In this document: positions 7,777 to 14,113 of the stretch, one piece after another | Position numbering within the stretch: position 1 is the first letter of the stretch | How the letters are laid out: each line of letters opens with the position of its first letter | Source of the DNA: Euryarchaeota archaeon UBA125 | GTDB taxonomy: Archaea > Thermoplasmatota > Poseidoniia > Poseidoniales > Thalassarchaeaceae | Length of the DNA stretch: 21,493 bases | Reading direction: 5' to 3' | NCBI GenBank assembly: GCA_002502625.1 | Contig: DAPV01000029.1 | Coordinates: 1-21,493, forward strand | The notes under the pieces: model-generated | What the model was told of the DNA's origin: nothing | Seen by the model: only the letters and a program-made list of their open reading frames with translations | Database searches by the model: none | Program-made: the position numbers and the translations under genes

Positions 7777-9981
7777 CTAGCGAGATTTAGGTTGAGATTG
7801 AAGACGTTCGATTAATTCTGATTTATTACCTGAGCGAGAAAGGCCTTCCTTGATGCAAATCTCCTTCAATTCCGTAACTGTAAGAGAATCTAAATTGAGA
7901 GCAGGAACTATTTCTGCATCTAGAATTTCATTATCTTCATCTTGCCCTCTCTTACTGAGTAAAATTACTGAACCAGCAGCAATTGCGAAAAACAAAACAA
8001 CAGCAATTGAAGAAAGGTAAGCAGATATTCCAGCGGCTGAATTACCCGAACCTTCTCCATCTATAGAAACGATGACAGGCAATGAATTTCCAGATGAAGA
8101 TAGGGCTCTGATTTCTACTAAATGTTCTCCAGAAGAAAGACTAGAACGATCCAAAGCTAATGTCCAATTAAACGGTGTCAAAGCACCTAAATCAGATGGA
8201 GAAACTTCGTACATTGTCTCAAACCAGTCCCCATTATCAACTCGAAATTGGACACTATCAATCGAACCTTCAATCCCCCAGGAATGACCAATTATTATTG
8301 TCACCACACCTTCTTGAGAAACATTGAGAAGATGATTTTGCACAGTCCAATCGATATCATTACTCTGATTAGTATCTGCTAAGTGGAATGCTAATTCCAC
8401 TGCAGCCCTTGCATCTACCATCCCCCAGCCAAAATCACGATTCCAATATGGGTCTACATCGGGTTGAGTCGCTTCTCCCCTTCGCTCAGCGGTTTGTTTC
8501 AAAACCTCGCGTATCTGTAATGGGTCTAAATCTGGATTTGCTTCCATTACTAATGCAATTACACCAGTTACGGCAGGAGTAGCGTACGAGGTGCCACTTC
8601 CTCTACCTGTATAGGTATTATCAGATGCATCTTGACCTGGAATGTTGTTGTTACATCCTCCGCTTGAAACGCACCCCTCTGCTTGAATAATATTCGAACC
8701 AGGAGCGGAGATATCTGGTTTCAATTCATTAATCGGGTTACCATCTCCATTATCACTTCGAGGCCCTCTACTGGAGTATCCAGCAACAGTATCATCAGTT
8801 CTATCGATTGTGTTTTGATCGTCTGTTGCTCCAACAGTAATGGAAAGACTACTCGAACCCATTCCTGAAAGTCCTTCATTATCGGGTCCATCATTGCCAG
8901 CAGCGACACTTACAGTCACACCCGCTAATGTTGCTTCATTCAGAATCCTACTGTGCATATCTTCCCCATCACTACCTCCTCCTTCGTGACTGGTAATCCC
9001 CCAAGAAAGAGAAATAATATCTATACCACTTAATGACTCATTTACCCCAGGCCAAGCAGTATCCTTGTTATCAATAATCCACTGGATACCATTCATTGCA
9101 GATTCATAGAATTCTTGTTCAAGAAGATAGTTTTCAAAGGGACCTGCCCCCACATCCGTTCCAATTCTAACATCAACAAGAGTTGAATTTGGAGCAGAAC
9201 CATAGAATTCTGATTGAGAACCATCTGCATCTATTCCAGTGGCTGCTGCCATACCCATACAAGCAGTTCCATGTTGATTACCATCATCGGGATCGAATGA
9301 ACCATCAGTTTGCCTTCCTCCTGCAAGAATACAAGTGGGATCTGAGTGGACGAAACATACAGCATCATAACCAGCTACATGTTTCCCAACTAATCCAGGA
9401 TGTTCACTATCTACGCCTGTATCAGTCAATGCAATATTTATTCCAGCACCAGAAACACTCAGATTCCAAGCTCCTTCGGGATACACATCAGAAGAACTTG
9501 CCTTTACTGCAGGAGTCTGAATATCTCCATAAAATCTGAGTGTACCATATTCTTCTACCATCACTACTCCTTCAAGATTAGAAAGCTCAATCAGATGACT
9601 AGAATCAATTGCACCCAAAAGAACTGCATTAACAGCAGGAATCTGAATTTTTGGCTCAATACCCATCGATATTATCGAAGAAATATCTTCAGAATTAATT
9701 GCACGACTGTATGAAAGACCAACCCAAATGACTCCTATTTGACCTTCGAGGGAATCGTGGATACTATTTTGATTAGAATCTAAAGAAGTACGTTCCCACC
9801 AAGGTAATTCAACCCAATCAGATTCCATTTGAATAGGAATTTCAGATGTCCAATCTGATTGAGTAAATTGAACATTAGAACCCTCTACTAACAAGTATTT
9901 TGGAGGACATGAAAGACTCCCAATCATTGGAAATAACAACAAAACAACCATGCAAACTGCAGGGTAGAATGAACGCTTCAT
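7777..9981 (-). CDS. Membrane-anchored subtilisin-like serine protease (S8) with cytoplasmic SAP-like tail
   Basis: 734 residues. Signal peptide at about 1-24 (KR then a hydrophobic run). A propeptide-like region (about 80-150) is followed by the S8 domain with an intact triad: D187 in TDTGVDSEHPG, H237 in NQHGTACMG, S465 in GTSYATPAVTG, and the oxyanion N363 in AAGNDGP. An inserted Asp-rich loop (PDDGN, 231-235) and a cysteine pair region near 437-443 suggest calcium and disulfide stabilisation. After the protease comes a beta-sandwich-like domain (about 545-645), one membrane helix (about 652-676), the KR stop-transfer, and a short tail. Its last 35 residues (LTVTELKEICIKEGLSRSGNKSEL, 700-723) match the helix-turn-helix SAP motif pattern. 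The active domain should face outside, degrading external protein or processing surface proteins. First gene of a probable three-gene operon. Start codon gives the only sensible signal peptide. Confidence 0.94.
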   Translation of the reverse strand: MKRSFYPAVCMVVLLLFPMIGSLSCPPKYLLVEGSNVQFTQSDWTSEIPIQMESDWVELPWWERTSLDSNQNSIHDSLEGQIGVIWVGLSYSRAINSEDISSIISMGIEPKIQIPAVNAVLLGAIDSSHLIELSNLEGVVMVEEYGTLRFYGDIQTPAVKASSSDVYPEGAWNLSVSGAGINIALTDTGVDSEHPGLVGKHVAGYDAVCFVHSDPTCILAGGRQTDGSFDPDDGNQHGTACMGMAAATGIDADGSQSEFYGSAPNSTLVDVRIGTDVGAGPFENYLLEQEFYESAMNGIQWIIDNKDTAWPGVNESLSGIDIISLSWGITSHEGGGSDGEDMHSRILNEATLAGVTVSVAAGNDGPDNEGLSGMGSSSLSITVGATDDQNTIDRTDDTVAGYSSRGPRSDNGDGNPINELKPDISAPGSNIIQAEGCVSSGGCNNNIPGQDASDNTYTGRGSGTSYATPAVTGVIALVMEANPDLDPLQIREVLKQTAERRGEATQPDVDPYWNRDFGWGMVDARAAVELAFHLADTNQSNDIDWTVQNHLLNVSQEGVVTIIIGHSWGIEGSIDSVQFRVDNGDWFETMYEVSPSDLGALTPFNWTLALDRSSLSSGEHLVEIRALSSSGNSLPVIVSIDGEGSGNSAAGISAYLSSIAVVLFFAIAAGSVILLSKRGQDEDNEILDAEIVPALNLDSLTVTELKEICIKEGLSRSGNKSELIERLQSQPKSR

Positions 9982-10024
9982 ATTGTTGCGATTGAGGCAA
10001 GGGTGATGAACCTCTCGACAAATT

Positions 10025-10558
10025 TTAACAATTTAGATATTGTAATACTTCTTCCCAATTTAGTTTTGGAGTGCCTCCATATTCACATATAGAACATCCA
10101 AAATGAATCCATTCTTGATTTTCATAATCGCCAAATGCCTTTGAAATACCTCTAGACGAATCTATTACTGTTCCATTTGCAGGTCTATCATCAATTAGGT
10201 ATCTACCCCTATTGAGATCTTTACGATGGCTCAAAATCAAACGTTTTTCAGGTAAATTAGGAAGGTGTTGGGCTATCCAACGTCTTTTGTCAGAAAGCGA
10301 AGAATGATTCTTCCACGGAGCTGTTGAAAGGAGATATACTTGAAATCTAACTTCTAAACGTTCTATCGCTTCTTGAATCCCTTCTTTGGGAAGTAAAGAT
10401 ACAAACAATCCATCAAAATCTGTCCAGTCATTGTTTACTGGATCTTCTTCAACCCATGATTTACATTTATCTCTTACAGAAGGAACTAGATCATCCATTG
10501 AAGAAGGGAAATCTACCAACACACCATCCATATCGACATAGATAATCTCCTTGACCAT
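10025..10558 (-). CDS. HAD-family 5'(3')-deoxyribonucleotidase-like phosphatase (NT5C-like)
   Basis: 177 residues, matching the length of the NT5C/YorS-like cytosolic HAD nucleotidases. Motif I is DMDGVLVDF with nucleophile D9 and acid/base D11. Motif II is LLSTAPW at 76-82 (S78/T79). Motif III/IV is RLILSHRKDLNRGRYLIDDRP with K113 and the metal-binding D123-D124. Family members remove phosphate from (deoxy)nucleoside monophosphates, helping balance nucleotide pools. The exact substrate cannot be read here. The C-terminus has a small cysteine cluster (FGCSICEYGG) that is not part of the catalytic core. A minus-strand ATAATAC at 10581-10587, centred 26 nt before the ATG, supports this start and a leaderless transcript. 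Confidence 0.85.
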   Translation of the reverse strand: MVKEIIYVDMDGVLVDFPSSMDDLVPSVRDKCKSWVEEDPVNNDWTDFDGLFVSLLPKEGIQEAIERLEVRFQVYLLSTAPWKNHSSLSDKRRWIAQHLPNLPEKRLILSHRKDLNRGRYLIDDRPANGTVIDSSRGISKAFGDYENQEWIHFGCSICEYGGTPKLNWEEVLQYLNC

Positions 10559-10580
10559 AGTCAGTCGTTGAAGGAATGGT

Positions 10581-10587
10581 GTATTAT
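10581..10587 (-). promoter_or_regulatory. Putative TATA box of the HAD nucleotidase gene
   Basis: Minus strand ATAATAC, centred 26 nt upstream of the start codon at 10558, which fits leaderless archaeal transcription. It lies between the 3' end of the tRNA-Trp gene and the start codon. Confidence 0.45.
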
Positions 10588-10605
10588 CTTATCAGAACAG
10601 TAAGA

Positions 10606-10722
10606 TGGTGGGGGCACTGGGATTTGAACCCAGATCAGCGGGTGTCTTCCGCTTCTTATGTGCAATTACAAATTGCATGGGCATTTGGAGCCCGCGGTAC
10701 TGCCAGGTTATACTATACCCCC
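10606..10722 (-). tRNA. tRNA-Trp (anticodon CCA), with a 41-nt intron
   Basis: Acceptor stem GGGGGTA/TGCCCCC (10722-10716 with 10616-10610), one G-T wobble. D stem GTAT/GTAC; anticodon stem GCGGG/CCCGC; T arm CTGGG-TTCAAAT-CCCAG. The anticodon loop is C-T-C-C-A-A-A once the intron is removed, with CCA at 10688-10686 (10686 being its third base), so it reads UGG (Trp). Discriminator A at 10609 and an encoded 3' CCA at 10608-10606. The mature RNA is interrupted after position 37, the standard archaeal intron site. A TATA-like ATCAAATA lies 33 nt upstream, just after the eL41 stop codon, so the tRNA has its own promoter. Confidence 0.93.
10644..10684 (-). other. Intron in tRNA-Trp between positions 37 and 38, with relaxed bulge-helix-bulge
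   Basis: The 41-nt insert splits the anticodon loop. My folding by eye: anticodon stem, then a 4-nt central helix CTCC/GAAG (one C-A mismatch), then a short inner helix TGC/GCG, with 3-nt bulges AA|A and AC|A at the two splice sites. Cutting both bulges after the second base gives an exact mature tRNA. The interior contains the hairpin TGCAATT-tgt-AATTGCA, a perfect 7-bp stem. The insert is too short to hold the box C/D guide known in haloarchaeal tRNA-Trp introns. Confidence 0.82.
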
Positions 10723-10751
10723 GTTAAGGCAACCCTACGAAGAACTGGCCG

Positions 10752-10759
10752 TATTTGAT
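10752..10759 (-). promoter_or_regulatory. Putative TATA box of tRNA-Trp
   Basis: Minus strand ATCAAATA, centred 33 nt before the mature 5' end, closely resembling TTCAAATA and TTCAAATG boxes seen before the RmuC-like gene and tRNA-Arg. A short 5' leader removed by RNase P would explain the longer spacing. Confidence 0.45.
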
Positions 10760-10767
10760 TTCAACGG

Positions 10768-10875
10768 TTACTGACGGGCTTGTCGACGGGCGCGCTTTCT
10801 CCTTCTGAGCTTCTTCTTACGCCACTTCCAGCGCTGATTGCCTCGCTTCTTCCAGGCTCGTGATCCGCGCTTCAT
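10768..10875 (-). CDS. rpl41e: Ribosomal protein eL41 (35 residues)
   Basis: A 35-codon gene, ATG at 10875 to TAA at 10768, easily missed because of its size. The product is extremely basic, with about half its residues Lys or Arg. The end RWKWRKKKLRRRKRARRQA matches the single-helix eL41 of archaea and eukaryotes (family pattern KWRKKRMRRLKRKRRK). eL41 lies at the interface between the ribosomal subunits. Compared with the usual 25 or so residues it carries about ten extra at the N-terminus (MKRGSRAWKKRGN). A TATA-like TGATATAC at 10899-10906 is centred about 27 nt before the ATG, supporting this start and a leaderless mRNA. GC content is well above the neighbouring genes, as expected from Arg/Ala codons. 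It sits between tRNA-Trp and the RmuC-like gene. Confidence 0.82.
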   Translation of the reverse strand: MKRGSRAWKKRGNQRWKWRKKKLRRRKRARRQARQ

Positions 10876-10898
10876 GCGACTTCCCGACTTGCCTCCCG

Positions 10899-10906
10899 TA
10901 TATCAG
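10899..10906 (-). promoter_or_regulatory. Putative TATA box of the eL41 gene
   Basis: Minus strand TGATATAC, centred about 27 nt upstream of the eL41 ATG, the spacing expected for a leaderless transcript. Confidence 0.45.
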
Positions 10907-10936
10907 CGCTACGGAGAAGATTTGAGTCAGAAATTC

Positions 10937-12172
10937 TCATTCTTCCTCATCTTTGAAGGATACAACCGAAGGTAATCGTAATTCTTCAGTAATAGACTCA
11001 GGCTCAATTAACGTCTTAGTTTGATTTGTATTAATGTCTAATTCTTCAAGTTTCTTTCCATGAGGGAGAACGTTTCGATCCCATGAGCCAACGGCTTTAT
11101 TGTAAAACTCAGTTGCTTTATTTAGACGCTTACCAACTTCTGCAAAATGTTCGCTCCATGTTGCCATTCTTTTGCAAAATTCCTGAGATACTGCCACTAC
11201 TTGAGCCGCCTCTTCAGAAAATCTAACTTGTTGCCAATATAATGCTGCAGTCTTCAATAAAGCAATCATCGAAGCGGGACCAGCAATAATTACCCCCCTA
11301 TCCATAGCATCAGAATGTAGTGATGGATCTACTTCAAAAGCAGATGAAATCAAAGCTTCTGAAGGGACAAACATTACTACAAATTCAGCTTTACCGCTTA
11401 CACCTGAAAGGTAATCCTTACGAGTGAGTTCGATAACGCGAGACCTCATAGACTTCGCATGTAGAGATATCTTAGCAGAACGTGCATCAGGATCTTCTTC
11501 ATCTAAAGATTCTAAGTAATGTTTGGCAGTAGTCTTTGCATCAATTGGAATTGCCCCTTTTCCTGGAAGATTTACAACAAAATCAGGCCTCTTTCCTTGC
11601 TCATCCCCTTTCTGTTCGAAAAAGTCAGTATTCTTTGTCATCCCTGCCATTTCTAACAAATTTCTTAATGCAACTTCGCCCCAATCTCCTCGAACGCTCG
11701 AGCTCTTTCTGAGAGCAGTAGACAAAGCATTTGCTTCCTTACCAAGGCGGTCAGTATTCTGCTCAAGTAGTTCCATATGTCTTTTCATACCTTGATACGC
11801 AGCAGCACGTTCTTTTTCCATGTCTTGAGAAATTTTATCTAAATTGGAAAGAGATTCAGTCATTGGCTTGATTAGTTCCTCCATCTCTTTCTTTCTTGCT
11901 TCATGATCTTTTTCTGCAGAAGTACTCACTTTACCCAATCTTTCTTCTGCTAATTGAAGAAAAGTTTCAGAATTCTGTTGAGAAACCCTAGTAGCTACAT
12001 TTTCCATTTGTGCTGAAAGAAGTTCGGATTTTTCTTCAAACGCTAACTCTCTAGCCGCAGCATGTGCTTTAATCTCGACTAATTCTGTTCCAATACGGCT
12101 TTTAGCTACGAGCCAACCTATTCCAATGCCGAGGAATAAACCTACAAAGATGTAAACTAATTCAAACTCCAT
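10937..12172 (-). CDS. rmuC: RmuC-family DNA recombination/nuclease-like protein
   Basis: 411 residues, within the family's usual range. Architecture matches RmuC: an N-terminal membrane helix (about 5-23), a long coiled coil (about 28-155), then the conserved core with RGDWGEVALRNLLEMAGM (161-178), RPDFVVNLPGKG (195-206) and IPIDAKTTAKHY (209-219). The PDF, the DAK triad (D211, K213) and the glutamate of GDWGE fit the proposed PD-(D/E)xK nuclease-like fold. A further helical region at about 300-360 is also family-typical. In bacteria RmuC is linked to limiting DNA inversions and to recombination; the enzymatic activity is poorly defined. The acidic C-terminus (FKDEEE) is unremarkable. A TATA box TTCAAATA centred 26 nt before the ATG supports the start. 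The family is mostly bacterial, so ancient transfer is plausible. It is transcribed separately from eL41. Confidence 0.93.
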   Translation of the reverse strand: MEFELVYIFVGLFLGIGIGWLVAKSRIGTELVEIKAHAAARELAFEEKSELLSAQMENVATRVSQQNSETFLQLAEERLGKVSTSAEKDHEARKKEMEELIKPMTESLSNLDKISQDMEKERAAAYQGMKRHMELLEQNTDRLGKEANALSTALRKSSSVRGDWGEVALRNLLEMAGMTKNTDFFEQKGDEQGKRPDFVVNLPGKGAIPIDAKTTAKHYLESLDEEDPDARSAKISLHAKSMRSRVIELTRKDYLSGVSGKAEFVVMFVPSEALISSAFEVDPSLHSDAMDRGVIIAGPASMIALLKTAALYWQQVRFSEEAAQVVAVSQEFCKRMATWSEHFAEVGKRLNKATEFYNKAVGSWDRNVLPHGKKLEELDINTNQTKTLIEPESITEELRLPSVVSFKDEEE

Positions 12173-12194
12173 GAATTCCCATTAGAATCGAGGG

Positions 12195-12202
12195 TATTTG
12201 AA
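12195..12202 (-). promoter_or_regulatory. Putative TATA box of the RmuC-like gene
   Basis: Minus strand TTCAAATA, centred 26 nt upstream of the ATG at 12172. The same core TTCAAAT is found with the same spacing before tRNA-Arg. Confidence 0.5.
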
Positions 12203-12245
12203 TTCTGATATCGATCGCATGATTAAAACTCCTCGCTACTGCATG

Positions 12246-12322
12246 TGGTGGGCAATACAGGATTCGAACCCGTGTCAGCGGCTTAGAAGGCCACCATGAT
12301 ATCCAGACTACACCAATCGCCC
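12246..12322 (-). tRNA. tRNA-Arg (anticodon TCT)
   Basis: Acceptor stem GGGCGAT/ATTGCCC (12322-12316 with 12256-12250), one G-T wobble. Anticodon stem GTGGC/GCCGC closes the loop CTTCTAA, giving anticodon UCU, which reads AGA. T arm ACGGG-TTCGAAT-CCTGT. The D stem is weak: three pairs, one of them G-T, and a T-T apposition. Discriminator A at 12249 and an encoded CCA at 12248-12246. No intron. Uninterrupted length 77 nt with CCA. Confidence 0.94.
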
Positions 12323-12344
12323 TAACTCACCGGATGCGCGGCAG

Positions 12345-12352
12345 CATTTGAA
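12345..12352 (-). promoter_or_regulatory. Putative TATA box of tRNA-Arg
   Basis: Minus strand TTCAAATG, centred 26 nt upstream of the mature 5' end. It lies in the 36-bp gap between the AIG1-like gene and the tRNA. Confidence 0.5.
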
Positions 12353-12358
12353 CTGAAC

Positions 12359-13306
12359 TCAATCAACTCTATCCATTGTTGGGACATATTCTGCAGGTGT
12401 ACCAAATCGAGTAGACAAAGAAATCAATATGATTACTAATCCTAAAGCAAGTGCCGTACTTGATTCTTTGATGTATGAGATGAATAATCCAACAAAAAAT
12501 GAAATTAAGCAAACTACCATCAAACCTACGAGTAAAAAGGGACCTTCTTTAGGTCGAGGATCAATAAATTGGTATACGTAATAACCTCCTCCAAATCTCG
12601 CCCAATATTCTGCAAATATTAGGTACAATGCTCCATACGTCAATCCTAACGCAATCATTGGTAAGCGAATAGACATGGTACCTAGAACAAGTTCACAAGA
12701 AAGTAGAATCAACGCCCAATTGTGCATCACTTGTTCATGAGGTAAAAACATGTGATAGATATCTTCTCCTCTTTTCATCTGAGCAGGGAGAATAACGTAA
12801 CGAATAATTGTAGCAGTTAATACAGCGCTACTAAATGCTGTAGCATAAATTGCAGTTCCAATATGCAGAATAAATTCAGATGGAGGAGAGTAAAATAATA
12901 CCCAAGCCGAAGAAATTCCATTCCATAACATTGCAATTCCAAAAATTATCATTGTCCAAGAACTAAAGGGAACTAATCTTTCAAAACCTTTCGAACGATG
13001 TGAGCGAGATTGAGAATCTTCACGATATAAAGGAGTCATTATCCCTGGAACTGGATTTTTCACCATCCAGAAAATAGTTGTATGTATTACAAGATAAGCA
13101 CATGCTAACCGAAAAAGCGTAAGTATAACTGTAAATAAACCCCCATTTCCGTGTACTTGAACGGAATCGAAATCGGGTCCTGTTTGCGAAAAAAGAAAGT
13201 AAATAACGAGTGAAAACACTAAGATTGAAATTACCAGAAAATAAGATAGAACAGTACTATCTTCTGATGTAGACGTCACAAATTCACTCCCTTCAAGCCA
13301 ATCCAA
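12359..13306 (-). CDS. Polytopic membrane protein, possibly FAR-17a/AIG1-like
   Basis: 315 residues with about eight hydrophobic segments (roughly 19-40, 56-80, 116-138, 146-174, 194-210, 215-234, 256-278, 284-298). The middle resembles the FAR-17a/AIG1 family: FSSWTMIIFGIAMLWNG (114-130) and MHNWALILLSCELVLG (194-209), followed by EYWARFGGGYYVYQFIDPR (233-251), like the family's H-x(n)-W-V-YP-F ending. In human AIG1 and ADTRP a Thr and a His hydrolyse fatty-acid esters of hydroxy fatty acids; here T118 and H195 would be the candidates. This link is my inference from motif likeness only and could be wrong. The gene starts 23 bp after the SprT-like gene and is probably co-transcribed. The start at 13306 gives a hydrophilic N-terminal 18 residues before the first helix. 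Confidence 0.7.
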   Translation of the reverse strand: MDWLEGSEFVTSTSEDSTVLSYFLVISILVFSLVIYFLFSQTGPDFDSVQVHGNGGLFTVILTLFRLACAYLVIHTTIFWMVKNPVPGIMTPLYREDSQSRSHRSKGFERLVPFSSWTMIIFGIAMLWNGISSAWVLFYSPPSEFILHIGTAIYATAFSSAVLTATIIRYVILPAQMKRGEDIYHMFLPHEQVMHNWALILLSCELVLGTMSIRLPMIALGLTYGALYLIFAEYWARFGGGYYVYQFIDPRPKEGPFLLVGLMVVCLISFFVGLFISYIKESSTALALGLVIILISLSTRFGTPAEYVPTMDRVD

Positions 13307-13329
13307 AAATCACAGGGTGATGATTGTAA

Positions 13330-13920
13330 CTACTCATTGAACGGAATTACTTCTGCTCTTGCACATTTTGGACAACGTTTGGGACGAGAAACTGTGCTTC
13401 TTTTCCAAAGGTAATTACAACTATTGCATTTCCATTGTTGAACGTGCTGCCCATCAATAACAGCTGAACGTAGTCTTTGAAGAACAGGAGAATTCGACAA
13501 ACTCGGTGCAGGTGCCAATGTATCTGTCAATTCAGAATGTCGTAAATTATGAGTGGTCAGACCTGCAGCATGCAACAACTCATGGACAAAGGTATGCTCA
13601 AGGAGCGCTTGATCGTCTACTAAGATTGGATGTAACCGAATTTCAACAGGCCCAGAAGGAGCTTTCATTCTCCTTCTACGCATCAGTTCATTAGGATCTA
13701 ATTCAAATCTAGTTACGCCAAGTAAATCAGAATTAGAAGATGACCAAGTTACACTCAACCATCTTCCTAAACCTTGTAGAAATGGAGCTTCGGAAGGGTC
13801 AACAATAGCTCTGATTTTTTGAATCCAAGGAAGATGATCAGGAACTTGGTTTGATGTTTCATCAACTTCAACACTTACAGGACGAATCACTGGTTTGTCA
13901 CGGCCAGGCCCCCCCTCCAT
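13330..13920 (-). CDS. SprT-like zinc metalloprotease with C-terminal zinc ribbon
   Basis: 196 residues. The catalytic motif HELLH at 113-117 is followed by H124 and H128 (AAGLTTHNLRHSE), giving the third zinc ligand of the SprT/Spartan-type fold. A basic run RRRRMK (81-86) precedes it. The end is a four-cysteine ribbon, C165-x-x-C168 and C183-x-x-C186 (KCNSCNYLW ... RCPKCARAE), also typical of SprT-like proteins. Eukaryotic Spartan cuts proteins crosslinked to DNA; bacterial and archaeal SprT-like proteins are far less studied, so a DNA-repair role is by analogy. No signal peptide, so cytosolic. The ATG at 13920 is supported by a TATA element centred about 27 nt upstream that is shared with the divergent tRNA-Ala. 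Followed by the AIG1-like gene after 23 bp. Confidence 0.86.
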   Translation of the reverse strand: MEGGPGRDKPVIRPVSVEVDETSNQVPDHLPWIQKIRAIVDPSEAPFLQGLGRWLSVTWSSSNSDLLGVTRFELDPNELMRRRRMKAPSGPVEIRLHPILVDDQALLEHTFVHELLHAAGLTTHNLRHSELTDTLAPAPSLSNSPVLQRLRSAVIDGQHVQQWKCNSCNYLWKRSTVSRPKRCPKCARAEVIPFNE

Positions 13921-13944
13921 AGTTACATGTCACGCCGAGCACCC

Positions 13945-13950
13945 TTAAAT
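13945..13950. promoter_or_regulatory. Bidirectional TATA box shared by SprT-like gene and tRNA-Ala
   Basis: TTAAAT is the only strong AT-rich element in the 55-bp gap. Its centre is about 27.5 nt from the ATG of the minus-strand protease gene and 28.5 nt from the 5' end of the plus-strand tRNA-Ala, so one box can serve both directions. A 6-bp inverted repeat TCGAGT/ACTCGA (13950-13955, 13961-13966) lies between it and the tRNA. Confidence 0.5.
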
Positions 13951-13975
13951 CGAGTTCGCTACTCGACTATTCATT

Positions 13976-14052
13976 GGGCGTGTGGCGCAGCTTGGAAGCG
14001 CGCTTCCTTGGCATGGAAGAGGCCCCGAGTTCAAATCTCGGCACGTCCACCA
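13976..14052 (+). tRNA. tRNA-Ala (anticodon GGC)
   Basis: Acceptor stem GGGCGTG/CACGTCC with one G-T wobble. D stem GCGC/GCGC. Anticodon stem CTTCC/GGAAG closes the loop TTGGCAT, giving anticodon GGC, which reads GCC/GCU. Variable loop AGGCC; T arm CCGAG-TTCAAAT-CTCGG. Discriminator A at 14049 and an encoded CCA at 14050-14052. No intron. Confidence 0.95.
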
Positions 14053-14053
14053 T

Positions 14054-14113
14054 CCAATCAAACGAATATTGGTCAAATTTCTAAACAATAGCGCAATTTA
14101 TCAACTATTTTTT
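14054..14113 (+). terminator. Weak candidate terminator after tRNA-Ala
   Basis: A small inverted repeat CCAAT/ATTGG (14054-14058, 14068-14072) is followed by AT-rich DNA and six T at 14108-14113. Archaeal polymerase stops on T runs, so the T run could end the tRNA transcript just before the convergent glutamine synthetase gene. Confidence 0.3.

Noticed and set aside
9183..9714. Two plus-strand open frames inside the subtilase gene
   Set aside because: Both are antisense to a region holding the catalytic Asp and His motifs; no independent signal of coding.
10661..10677. Hairpin in the tRNA-Trp region read as a transcription terminator
   Set aside because: It is the inner hairpin of the tRNA intron, and no T run follows it on the minus strand.
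10576..10758. Plus-strand open frame across the tRNA-Trp gene
   Set aside because: It is formed by the complement of the tRNA and its intron; the tRNA structure explains the sequence.
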